A DNA stretch of 11,026 nt from Desulfofustis sp. (GTDB taxonomy: Bacteria; Desulfobacterota; Desulfobulbia; Desulfobulbales; Desulfocapsaceae). The stretch covers positions 1 to 11,026 of the forward strand of contig JARFQM010000260.1 of assembly GCA_029287755.1 (NCBI GenBank). Reading direction: 5' to 3'. Both the position numbers and the translations under genes were made by a program. Positions 1-6,024 of this stretch are shown one piece after another; the first letter of the stretch is position 1, and the number at the start of each line of letters is the position of its first letter. The notes under the pieces were generated by a model. The model was given only the letters and a program-made list of their open reading frames with translations, had not been told where the DNA came from and did no database searches.

Positions 1-78
1 ATCTTTATGGAATTTATTTAATTATTTTCAGTAAGTTAGACGAAATCCAGAGAAACCTGACAAAATACCTGACAATCG

Positions 79-109
79 TATGAGGAAATAAAAACCGGTA
101 TTCCTCATA
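79..109. repeat. 9-bp inverted repeat with further direct copies
   Basis: TATGAGGAA (79-87) and its exact reverse complement TTCCTCATA (101-109) flank 13 bases. A third, direct copy of ATGAGGAA lies at 141-148. The spacing suits a dimeric regulator or a small RNA hairpin. The gene it would control is not in the window on the plus strand, so the role is unknown. Confidence 0.45.
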
Positions 110-153
110 TTTAATATTTAATATCAATTAGTTAGACAAAATGAGGAAGGGGT

Positions 154-195
154 GGGCGCAGGATGCGCCCTGCCAGGGCGCTTATCTGCTTTTTT
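154..195 (+). terminator. Two mutually exclusive GC hairpins plus T-run
   Basis: GGGCGCA (154-160) can pair with TGCGCCC (164-170). GCGCCCT (165-171) can instead pair exactly with AGGGCGC (175-181). The two stems share 165-170 and cannot form together. A run of six T lies at 190-195, eight bases after the second stem. This could be a plus-strand terminator for a gene ending left of the window, an attenuator-like switch, or a dispersed REP-like intergenic repeat. The distance to the T-run makes a simple terminator only moderately convincing. Confidence 0.4.
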
Positions 196-209
196 GGAAT
201 GCGTTTAAG

Positions 210-249
210 AAAAAACGGGAGAGGCCAGCGCTACCGGCGCTTCTCCCGT
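210..249 (-). terminator. Rho-independent terminator of the redox operon
   Basis: On the minus strand an outer 8-bp stem is formed by 249-242 and 222-215 (ACGGGAGA and its complement). An inner 5-bp AGCGC/GCGCT stem (227-231 with 237-241) extends it, with a GGCC bulge. Six T follow immediately on the minus strand (210-215). It lies about 130 bases past the stop codon of the hexaheme cytochrome gene and is the natural end of the 1889-to-381 transcript. Confidence 0.78.
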
Positions 250-380
250 AATTGAGATGGCGTACTATGAGCCTTTTGATCCCCATCGTGAACAAAAAGC
301 TGGCGGAGGGGTTGAGCCGTTGAGCAACCAGCGCAGTAAACAACGCTGCTTGAAGGGATGATGCGGGCCTATCTACAGCG

Positions 381-1064
381 TCAGTGGCCTGATCCGTGAC
401 CCTCGGTAGTCCCACTCTCCCCGGTCAAGCGGGCATATCCCCGGACCCCGATATGACAGGACGTGCATCTGGTCTCGTAGGTAAAGGCGGTGGAGCCGTC
501 GTGGCAGGCGCCGCAGTAGTTGCCTTCGTCCATTGACGCATGATTGAAGTCTTCATTTTCCTGGGCAGCACCGGCTTCCATGCTGAACAGTTCATTGTGG
601 CAGGATTCACAGTCCATGCCCATATCCTCAGAGTGGTTGTCATGACTGAAGAGGACCGCTTTCACCGGTTTGGTCCAGACAACCGGCTCTTCCGGAGAGA
701 GGTGACACGAACCGCAATAGGATGTGGTGGAAAAGGCCATACTGTCATCGTGACAGGCGCCGCAATAGTTGCCTTCGTCCATTGCGGCATGATTGAAGTC
801 ATCATACTCCTCAGCCGCACCGGACTCCATTTCAAACAAATCGTCATGGCAGTCATCACAAGACAGGTCCGCAGCCAGGGTGTGCTCCTTGTGACTGAAT
901 TGCACCGACTTCATCGGCCTGGTCCAGACTATCGGGGCCTCTGGACCATAAGTGTCCTCATCGTACGGTTCCTCCTGTTCGGCGGGCTGGTTTGAAGCCC
1001 AGATGATCACGGCGCTCAACAGGACGAAACTTATTAGACCGAGCACTGCAAAAAAATTCTTCAT
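381..1064 (-). CDS. Hexaheme c7-type cytochrome (two triheme units)
   Basis: Predicted periplasmic electron-carrying cytochrome of 227 residues. An N-terminal hydrophobic segment (about 4-23) acts as signal peptide or membrane anchor and is followed by an acidic spacer. Six CxxCH haem-binding motifs sit at residues 69-73, 101-105, 117-121, 152-156, 184-188 and 200-204. His58, 61, 92, 141, 144 and 175 supply six candidate distal ligands, consistent with bis-His haems. The protein is a tandem duplication: residues 44-121 and 127-204 align with an exact 83-residue offset, each having the FSHxxH, CxxCH, FNHA, NYCGACH layout of triheme c7 domains. The tail is rich in Gly and His. The start is supported by a GGAG six bases upstream. 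It is co-directional with the ferredoxin-like gene 72 bases upstream, a likely electron partner. Family assignment is firm; donor and acceptor are unknown. Confidence 0.9.
   Translation of the reverse strand: MKNFFAVLGLISFVLLSAVIIWASNQPAEQEEPYDEDTYGPEAPIVWTRPMKSVQFSHKEHTLAADLSCDDCHDDLFEMESGAAEEYDDFNHAAMDEGNYCGACHDDSMAFSTTSYCGSCHLSPEEPVVWTKPVKAVLFSHDNHSEDMGMDCESCHNELFSMEAGAAQENEDFNHASMDEGNYCGACHDGSTAFTYETRCTSCHIGVRGYARLTGESGTTEGHGSGH
453..686 (-). repeat. Triheme c7 unit 2 of the cytochrome
   Basis: This encodes residues 127-204 and is the second copy of the segment at 702-935, offset by 249 bases with no insertion or deletion between equivalent haem motifs. The best-conserved stretch encodes the FNHASMDEGNYCGACH portion, where the copies differ by very few bases (compare about 505-550 with 754-799). 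Confidence 0.85.
702..935 (-). repeat. Triheme c7 unit 1 of the cytochrome
   Basis: This encodes residues 44-121 and is the first copy of the internal duplication. It contains three CxxCH motifs and three candidate distal histidines at the same relative positions as unit 2. The even 83-residue offset points to one clean in-frame duplication. Confidence 0.85.
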
Positions 1065-1136
1065 TACACTCTCCGCTCTCTCAGAACAATGACACCTAAA
1101 GGTAAATACTGTTTACCATCTTTGCCGATCAGGCCA

Positions 1137-1889
1137 TCAGGCATTGGTGTAAAACACGTTGGGCAGGGCCCCCGCTTCGGGCCTCAGTACCCAGACAATT
1201 TTTGCAGGTTCGTGGACGAGTTGATAGACCCTGCTCTTGACGTTGGCCAGATCGCCGAACACCCTTACATCGGCAGGGCAGATATCGGAGCAGGCAGTAT
1301 TCTTCTTTCCTTTGGACAAACGCGCCTCCCAGCAGAAGTCGCACTTATCCACCGCCCTGGTCTCCTCGTCGAAATAGCGGGCGTTGTAAGGGCAGGCTGC
1401 CATACAGGTCTTACAGCCGATACAGCGGCTGTTCTTCATAACGATGATGCCTGTGGTTTTGTCTTTCCAGGTGGCCGTGGTCGGGCATACCCTGACGCAG
1501 GGGGGCCGATTGCACTGATTGCAGAGAACCGGCATGAAGATGGTCTCTTGTCCCCCATCGACGATATCTCTGCGCCGTTCGAGAATGGTGGTGCGGAAGC
1601 CGTATTCTGGAACATTGTTGGTCTCGACACACGCTTCCTTGCAAAGTTCACAACCAATGCAGAGATGTTCACGAAGTACCATTGCGTAATGGGGATTATA
1701 CGGATATTTGCCCCGTTCGGGTACGACCCCTTCGGCCAGCGCATTGGTCACTGAGGTAAGTGACAACACCTTGCCGCCGAGATAGACGCCGGTCACCGCC
1801 AACCCTATTTTCAGCAGATTGCGTCGCTCTCGGGAAGGCAGACTGTGTGGGCTCTCAGATTTGGTTTTTTCGATTTTTGCAATTTTCAT
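1137..1889 (-). CDS. Tat-exported [4Fe-4S]x4 ferredoxin-like redox subunit
   Basis: A 250-residue iron-sulfur electron-transfer protein of the NrfC/HybA/DsrO/DmsB type. Sixteen cysteines form four complete cluster sets: C77/80/83/87, C123/126/131/135, C156/159/162/166, and the split set C183/186 with C200/204. RRNLLK at residues 22-27, preceded by a polar 20-residue stretch and followed by a hydrophobic core, reads as a twin-arginine signal with probable cleavage after ALA (50-52). The mature protein therefore acts in the periplasm. The C-terminal LRPEAGALPNVFYTNA resembles the family end. It is the first gene of a unit with the hexaheme cytochrome, and a 6-bp hairpin (1101-1106 with 1112-1117) lies between the two. 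Such subunits usually dock on a NrfD-like membrane protein or a molybdopterin enzyme; neither is adjacent. The specific complex cannot be named from sequence. Confidence 0.88.
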   Translation of the reverse strand: MKIAKIEKTKSESPHSLPSRERRNLLKIGLAVTGVYLGGKVLSLTSVTNALAEGVVPERGKYPYNPHYAMVLREHLCIGCELCKEACVETNNVPEYGFRTTILERRRDIVDGGQETIFMPVLCNQCNRPPCVRVCPTTATWKDKTTGIIVMKNSRCIGCKTCMAACPYNARYFDEETRAVDKCDFCWEARLSKGKKNTACSDICPADVRVFGDLANVKSRVYQLVHEPAKIVWVLRPEAGALPNVFYTNA

Positions 1890-1898
1890 ATCTTACTC

Positions 1899-1991
1899 TC
1901 ACGCTGGATTATGGAATACCACACGCCTGCCTTTCAGCTCAGGGGTGCCAGCATTGGCCGACTGCTCAAACGAGAAAAACCGGTGCACCAT
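1899..1991 (-). CDS. Possible small leader ORF before the ferredoxin gene
   Basis: A 30-codon minus-strand frame begins MVHRFFSFEQ and ends RRVVFHNPA. Its TGA stop (1899-1901) is nine bases before the ferredoxin start, a layout that would allow translational coupling. The same frame stays open upstream to another ATG at 2084, giving 61 residues. Neither ATG has a visible Shine-Dalgarno sequence and no family is recognised. Composition looks protein-like, but chance is a good explanation, and the longer version would overlap the 10-bp repeats. Confidence 0.2.
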   Translation of the reverse strand: MVHRFFSFEQSANAGTPELKGRRVVFHNPA

Positions 1992-2038
1992 GAAAACGGG
2001 CAGCCGGCAGTTTGTTCGGCCATCAGCAATGCAGGACA

Positions 2039-2058
2039 AAAATACCCGAAAATACCCG
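2039..2058. repeat. Exact tandem 10-bp repeat (AAAATACCCG x2)
   Basis: AAAATACCCG occurs at 2039-2048 and again, immediately adjoining, at 2049-2058. On the strand of the redox operon it reads as two CGGGTATTTT units. A period of 10 bp puts both copies on the same face of the helix, as expected for a regulator bound head to tail. It lies about 150-170 bases upstream of the ferredoxin start. Confidence 0.5.
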
Positions 2059-2106
2059 CCACCGAAAGTACTACAAATGTCCATTTTGTAAGCAAGTGCG
2101 TACAGT

Positions 2107-2130
2107 TAATCTAATTAATTGATTAGTTAA
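2107..2130. promoter_or_regulatory. AT-rich imperfect palindrome, possible operator
   Basis: CTAAT (2111-2115) and ATTAG (2122-2126) form an inverted repeat around TAATTG, and TTAA flanks both sides (2107-2110, 2127-2130). The size and symmetry suit a dimeric HTH regulator. It sits between the divergent units and could affect either. No regulator gene is adjacent, so this is inference. Confidence 0.35.
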
Positions 2131-2250
2131 ACAGCATATGCACAGAACGTAGCAGAGTGAGCCACCGCTGTCAAGAAATTTAGTCGACCCGCTGCTATCC
2201 GCTTCCCCACCCTCTTTCTCGCGACTAAAATTCACCCGGCCAACACCGAA

Positions 2251-2280
2251 CTGGCGCGTACTCACTAAAAACGATATAAT
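2251..2280 (+). promoter_or_regulatory. Candidate promoter of the envelope operon
   Basis: A perfect -10 hexamer TATAAT lies at 2275-2280. The only -35 candidate at 18-base spacing is CTGGCG (2251-2256), a three-of-six match, so the promoter would be weak or activator-dependent. Transcription would begin near 2287, about 40 bases before the first start codon. Confidence 0.45.
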
Positions 2281-2325
2281 TGGGGAGTTTATACCAGGCT
2301 TCACGGGGCAACCAGCAGGTTCCCC

Positions 2326-2850
2326 ATGGGTCTCCGCAACAACCAAAAGCTCAAGCTGTCTATGAAGAGAGAAGAATCTGCACCGCTGGCGATCTTCGGC
2401 ATCAGGATCAAGACTATCATCACCCTGCTGCTGTTCATCGCTATTGTGCTGGCAGCAGTGAACCGCAAGGAATTAGCGTCCCTGGTGACCAGTCTGAAAA
2501 ACGCTGCGCAGCAGGAAACTGAGATCTCACCCGGAAAAGGCAACAAGACTGAAGAGAATCATCTGGTTGTCGACCAGGAAATGCTCTCAAAAGCTATGCA
2601 GGAAGTCCAGGTGCAGAAAGTGATGGAGTTCGAGGCCGGGGACTCGACCATCCCTACCGATCGATTTTTCTACGTGGTTGAACTGGTGAGCGGTGGAGAT
2701 TTGGAAGGAATTGAACTGACCATCGAACCGGATGCAGTGATACTGGTGTCCGAAGGCGGGACCGAGACAACCATCGAGCGAACCATGGTGAGCAAGATTC
2801 ATCGCTTCAAACTCCCCCCGTCAGCAAAGGATGAACAGGCCCCGAAGTGA
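2326..2850 (+). CDS. Unrecognised single-pass membrane protein
   Basis: A 174-residue protein of no family I recognise. The N-terminus is basic (about 1-27), followed by one transmembrane helix at about 28-45. An NRKE segment then leads into a polar linker and a C-terminal part (about 110-165) with alternating hydrophobic residues typical of beta strands, containing FFYVVELVSGGDLEGIEL. The likely topology is a short cytoplasmic N-terminus and a periplasmic C-terminal domain. The ATG at 2326 has only a weak AGG at seven bases; Met13 at 2362 is an alternative start without a better site. It heads the plus-strand operon, with 38 bases to the lipoprotein gene, suggesting an envelope role. Confidence 0.65.
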   Translation: MGLRNNQKLKLSMKREESAPLAIFGIRIKTIITLLLFIAIVLAAVNRKELASLVTSLKNAAQQETEISPGKGNKTEENHLVVDQEMLSKAMQEVQVQKVMEFEAGDSTIPTDRFFYVVELVSGGDLEGIELTIEPDAVILVSEGGTETTIERTMVSKIHRFKLPPSAKDEQAPK

Positions 2851-2888
2851 AGTTGACTGACCCCAGCTACCCATAAGACCACACCCTC

Positions 2889-3287
2889 ATGACACCTTCA
2901 TCGCTAACCTCCTTGATGAGGTTTTTGCTGCTGCCGCTTCTGCTTTTCCTCCTCTCCGGCTGCGGTGTCCTGATACTCGGAGGAGCTGCCGCAGGAACCG
3001 TCGGCTACGTCAGCGGGGATCTCAAAGCCACACTCAATGGGGGTTTCCAGGATGTTGTCCAGGCTACTGACAGGGCCATCAGCGATAATTCCATCACCCA
3101 GGTGGCACGAGAAGAAAGCCCGTACGATGTGGTGTACGAACTCCGAACTCTTCAGGACGATAAAATCCAACTGACCGTTTCGAGGGCGACCAGGGATCTG
3201 ACCAATGTCACCATCAGGGTCGGTGTGTTCGGTGACGAACCGCTCTCCCATCACGTTCTTCATGAGATCGAGACCCGATTGAAATGA
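2889..3287 (+). CDS. DUF3568-type lipoprotein
   Basis: A 132-residue predicted lipoprotein. A leucine-rich signal peptide ends in the lipobox LLSGC with Cys25 as the lipidated residue. A glycine/alanine-rich stretch and YVSGDLKATLN (40-50) follow. The rest resembles DUF3568 proteins of Desulfobacterota, including an alternating strand region and IRVGVFGDEPLS (109-120) near the end. The function of the family is not established. Met10 at 2916 is an alternative start; it would place a 6-bp AACCTC/GAGGTT stem (2906-2923) across the start codon. The stop overlaps the following ATG by four bases (ATGA at 3284-3287), so translation is probably coupled to the TPR gene. Confidence 0.82.
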   Translation: MTPSSLTSLMRFLLLPLLLFLLSGCGVLILGGAAAGTVGYVSGDLKATLNGGFQDVVQATDRAISDNSITQVAREESPYDVVYELRTLQDDKIQLTVSRATRDLTNVTIRVGVFGDEPLSHHVLHEIETRLK

Positions 3288-5095
3288 TGGTGCGCCTGTC
3301 AGACTCCCGCCGCGTGCCGATCTGGCTCCTGGCCCTGCTGGCTGTCTTCCTGGCAGGCAGCATCTGCGCTGCGGACGGTGATCCCCAATTTGACAAGGGA
3401 AAAGAATTCAGTGCAGCCCTGCAGAAACGCTACGAGACGGCTGAGATTGTCTCCCGGGTTGTGCGCCTGGCGGCCAGCGGCACCTACGAAGAGGCCGAAA
3501 AAATCCTGGCAGGCCTGCTCCGTGAAAAACCTCTCAGCCTCGACGGAAACCGAGTGCTGGAGAAAGTATATATGCGGCTATCCACCATGGAGCAGCTCAG
3601 GGTCTGGAATCGGTGGTGCAGCGCCCGGCCGATGTCTCACTTTCCCTTTACCGTCAGGGGAATGTATTTTCTTGAACGGGCCCGATTCCTGGACGGGGCC
3701 AACACTACCCTGCTGTTGAGCGAGAGACAACGGCGGGATTTCGACCACTTCCTAAGAAGCGGACGGGCCGATCTGGAAAAAGCAGCAGAGCTCAACAGTT
3801 CTGCCCCAGGCCCTCCAGCCGCGATGACTTCGCTGTCGATGCACCTCAAGCTTCCCCGTGCAGAAATGGAGAAATGGTTCCAGCGATCCCTGGCAATCGA
3901 TCCGGGCTGGCTGGGAGCCTATCGGGCCAAGCTGCTCTACCTGAGTCCGTGGCGGTATGGATCCGACCAGATGATGGCCCAGTTCGCACGCCAGTGCTTC
4001 GCTTCCGGGTCGACCGCTGCAAACACCTATGCAGTCGCCCTTGACTATCTGAGGCTGAAAACTAATCGCTTGGGCAAAGGGCTGCAGGCAGAACGCTTTC
4101 TTCTCGACCCCGACATCTACCGCATGATGAGCTCGGGTCTGGACCGCTATGTGGTCGAATATCCTTATTCGCCATATATCGGTGCCTATATTTCTCTAAG
4201 AGAACGGGCTCTTGCCGATGGTTATGTGGCCATCGCCGCTTTCACGGAAACCCTCGACCGTGACGCCGAGAACATGGAGTCAAGGAAAGGCAGGATACGT
4301 GCCTATCTCAGCAACAGACAATTTCGAGAAGCCGAAGCCGACCTGAACTATCTGGAGCGGCTCCAGGGGGAAACCTCATTCAGCCGCTTTTACCTCGGCA
4401 CCATAGCTTTTCAATCCGGACAGAACATCAGTGGCGCGCATGAACTCATTGACGAGGCTCTACTGCTTGAAAGCTCAGGTTATCGACGAAAAAATTATTA
4501 TTACCGGCGCGCGGAGTTCTACCGACAGCGTGGGCGCCATCCTGAGGCAGTTTCTGACTACAGCGCTGCTATAAATGAAGATATTCTTTTCGAAGAGGGC
4601 TATTTTGGCCGGGCCCAGTCGCGCTACGCCCAGGGTGACCTCGAGGGGGCCCTCGCCGATTTAGTGGTCATCAAAAGCACCATCAAGGGGAGATTGACCA
4701 CCAAGGCCAGATCGTTGATCAACTCGTATCTTAAAAAACCCGCTGGCATAGCCCAACGGTCGCCAATTTCCGGCTCCATGAACTACCGGCCGCAGAGCAG
4801 CCGGACGCCTGCCGCATCTGAAAATAAAGTGGCCGCAAGCCCGAACAACGATCATCGTGAATTTCTGATCAGGGGACTGCGCTACTTCTATGAAAACCAG
4901 CTTGAGGCGGCCCGCAGAGATTTCTACCGGGTAATCAGCCGCGAGCCGACCAGCGCCAAGGCCTATTTCATGCTTGGAAAAATCGCCGCCCTGCATGATG
5001 TCAATCAGGTCAAGGCCTGTCTGTTCTTCAAGGAAGCCTACCGGCTGTCCCCTCAAACTCCCGATTACCTGATCGAGCTGTCGCGGTGTCTCTAA
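3284..5095 (+). CDS. Periplasmic TPR protein, N-terminal part, ends at in-frame TAA
   Basis: This 603-residue product carries a Sec signal peptide (about 12-29, probable cleavage after ICA), so it should be exported. Residues about 48-80 are helical and repeat-like. Residues about 100-240 hold a WNRW...P segment and LYLSPWRYGSDQMMAQFA, which recalls DUF4034-type proteins, though I am not certain. Clear TPR-like helix pairs occur at about 330-365, 404-465 and 524-592, with a Pro/Ser-rich linker at about 485-520. The start overlaps the lipoprotein stop; the second ATG at 3287 is equally possible. The TAA at 5093-5095 falls in the first helix of a TPR, and the same frame runs on to 5884, so this is probably the truncated front of an 866-residue protein. 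TPR scaffolds usually mediate protein contacts; the partner is unknown. Confidence 0.8.
   Translation: MMVRLSDSRRVPIWLLALLAVFLAGSICAADGDPQFDKGKEFSAALQKRYETAEIVSRVVRLAASGTYEEAEKILAGLLREKPLSLDGNRVLEKVYMRLSTMEQLRVWNRWCSARPMSHFPFTVRGMYFLERARFLDGANTTLLLSERQRRDFDHFLRSGRADLEKAAELNSSAPGPPAAMTSLSMHLKLPRAEMEKWFQRSLAIDPGWLGAYRAKLLYLSPWRYGSDQMMAQFARQCFASGSTAANTYAVALDYLRLKTNRLGKGLQAERFLLDPDIYRMMSSGLDRYVVEYPYSPYIGAYISLRERALADGYVAIAAFTETLDRDAENMESRKGRIRAYLSNRQFREAEADLNYLERLQGETSFSRFYLGTIAFQSGQNISGAHELIDEALLLESSGYRRKNYYYRRAEFYRQRGRHPEAVSDYSAAINEDILFEEGYFGRAQSRYAQGDLEGALADLVVIKSTIKGRLTTKARSLINSYLKKPAGIAQRSPISGSMNYRPQSSRTPAASENKVAASPNNDHREFLIRGLRYFYENQLEAARRDFYRVISREPTSAKAYFMLGKIAALHDVNQVKACLFFKEAYRLSPQTPDYLIELSRCL
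5093..5095 (+). other. In-frame TAA interrupting the TPR gene
   Basis: The frame starting at 3284 reads ...LIELSRCL, TAA, REHRFSDSINLLSDFI... and continues without another stop until 5884. The gap from 5096 to 5179 is 28 sense codons that complete a TPR helix. Replacing TAA by a tyrosine codon (TAC or TAT, one base) would give RCLYREHRF, a normal TPR sequence. This fits a recent nonsense mutation or a base-call error. TAA is not used for selenocysteine or pyrrolysine. Confidence 0.85.
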
Positions 5096-5884
5096 CGCGA
5101 ACACCGTTTTTCAGACTCGATCAATCTGCTCTCGGACTTTATCGACACCCAGAGCGCCCTCCTAACTGACGACAAGATAATGGCGCAAATCTACTTTCTC
5201 AGGGGGCTCTGCCTGGAGGAGTCGGGACTGATACCCGCAGCGCTTGAAGACATGCATCAGGCCCGGGCCCGCGACCCCGATCTCAAAGCCGCAGCGCTGT
5301 TCATCGGGGATCACGGCCCGAAAATTAATTCCTCACCGGTCTCCCGGTTAAAAATCTCCCCCCTCGCCATCTCTGCAGCGAGCCCGCCCCGAAAAGCTGC
5401 AGCGGCAGAATTGATCGAGAGGGGACGGCAGCAGTTGCTTGAAGGCGACGTCGCCGCCGCCAAAGTCTCCTTTCTCAAAGCAATAAAGCAAAACCCCTCC
5501 GCCAGCAGCGCCTATCACCATCTCGGCAGACTCTATTTCGAACATGAACAGAACTACGAAAAAGCGAGAATTTACTACAGCCAGGCAATCGACAGCGACA
5601 ACCGGATCGCCCATTACTATTTCGATCGGGCCGCCATCCATTTCTATTTCAAGCAGTACGCCCTGGTCCGGGAAGATTTCACCAGGGTACTGGAACTTCA
5701 GCCTGCGGACAGCCGAAGCCTCTACTACCGTGGTGTCTGTAATCACTATCTGGGCGAGAGAGAAGCGGCCCGCAGGGATTTTCAGAACCTGCGCCAGGCC
5801 GACGAGGTCTGGAACGTCGAAATCGAGCGATTTCGAAATGCCTGGCAGGCAGAAATAAATAAGTTCCTCGAAAATACTCTCTGA
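5096..5884 (+). pseudogene. Downstream part of the interrupted TPR gene
   Basis: This is the in-frame continuation of the 3284 gene, 262 codons after the TAA. The first ATG in this part is at 5180 (234 codons, MAQIYFLRG...), but no Shine-Dalgarno precedes it and real repeat sequence lies before it, so independent translation is doubtful. TPR-like units are visible at about 5180-5290, 5400-5500, 5505-5610, 5615-5700 and 5705-5800, with typical patterns such as AYHHLGRLYFEHEQNYEKA and SLYYRGVCNHYLGEREAARRDF. The end, EINKFLENTL, is helical. The frame is free of further damage, which argues for a very young mutation, a sequencing error or read-through. Confidence 0.75.
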
Positions 5885-5924
5885 TCTCCGTATTTCTCCC
5901 GTTCCTATCCAGGCCGAGCAAGAT

Positions 5925-5954
5925 CTGGCAATTACCCGGTCAATGTGCTAGACT
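5925..5954 (+). promoter_or_regulatory. Candidate promoter of the EamA transporter
   Basis: CTGGCA (5925-5930) and TAGACT (5949-5954) are separated by 18 bases. TGC immediately upstream of the -10 makes it an extended -10 (TGnTAGACT). Transcription would start near 5961, about 60 bases before the TTG start. Confidence 0.42.
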
Positions 5955-6010
5955 CCCGCCCTCTGTGGGCCAGTGTAGAAAATTCGGCAATCTATCAGCT
6001 TCTGCTCGTT

Positions 6011-6024
6011 AAGGAATCCTTTTG
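6011..6024 (+). promoter_or_regulatory. RBS that fixes a TTG start
   Basis: AAGGA (6011-6015) lies six bases before TTG (6022-6024). No in-frame ATG occurs nearby that would keep the first EamA helix intact, so TTG is the likely initiator. Confidence 0.7.

Larger units (their letters stand above)
1..380. other. Gene-poor AT-rich leader region with repeats
   Basis: No convincing coding sequence is visible here. The first 150 bases are AT-rich and carry small repeats. ACCTGACAA occurs twice (55-63, 67-75) at a 12-base period. AGTTAGACgAAAT at 34-46 recurs with one change at 130-142. TATGAGGAA at 79-87 is inverted as TTCCTCATA at 101-109, and ATGAGGAA appears again at 141-148. Two overlapping GC-rich hairpins follow at 154-181 and a minus-strand terminator at 210-249. 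A 77-codon minus-strand frame (182-415) runs through that terminator and into the end of the cytochrome gene, and a 34-codon plus-strand frame sits at 257-361. Neither has a ribosome-binding site or a recognisable family, so I treat both as noise. Confidence 0.6.
1890..2325. promoter_or_regulatory. Divergent intergenic control region
   Basis: This 436-base region lies between divergently transcribed units. It holds a tandem 10-bp repeat (2039-2058), an imperfect inverted repeat ACAAATG/CATTTTGT (2073-2089), an AT-rich palindrome (2107-2130), and a TATAAT at 2275-2280 facing the plus-strand operon. No strong -35/-10 pair for the minus-strand redox operon could be picked with confidence. A possible short minus-strand frame near the ferredoxin start is listed separately. 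Confidence 0.55.

Noticed and set aside
35..137. GTTAGAC at 35-41 and 131-137 matching the integron attC core GTTRRRY
   Set aside because: No RYYYAAC partner or attC-like folded structure lies between or before them, and no integrase or cassette gene is visible. Seven-base matches in AT-rich DNA are expected.
257..361. 34-codon plus-strand frame starting MAYYEPFDPHREQ
   Set aside because: Protein-like at first sight, but only a GAG directly abutting the ATG, no promoter, and no family. Too short to support without conservation data.
182..415. 77-codon minus-strand frame
   Set aside because: It runs through the terminator hairpin and overlaps the end of the cytochrome gene; no ribosome-binding site or family resemblance.
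540..995. 151-codon plus-strand frame opposite the cytochrome
   Set aside because: It is the shadow of the duplicated haem units; the minus-strand frame has six CxxCH motifs and a signal peptide.
1935..1950. Minus-strand TGGCACCCCTGAGCTG resembling a sigma-54 promoter
   Set aside because: The GC element is one base too close to the GG element and the TTGCW part is absent.
3350..3372. Possible lipobox (LAGSIC) in the TPR protein signal peptide
   Set aside because: The residue before Cys28 is Ile, which does not fit a lipobox; signal peptidase I cleavage after ICA fits better.
5093..5095. Recoding of the TAA as an unusual amino acid
   Set aside because: Selenocysteine uses TGA and pyrrolysine TAG. 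No recoding element is apparent, so nonsense mutation or sequencing error is simpler.
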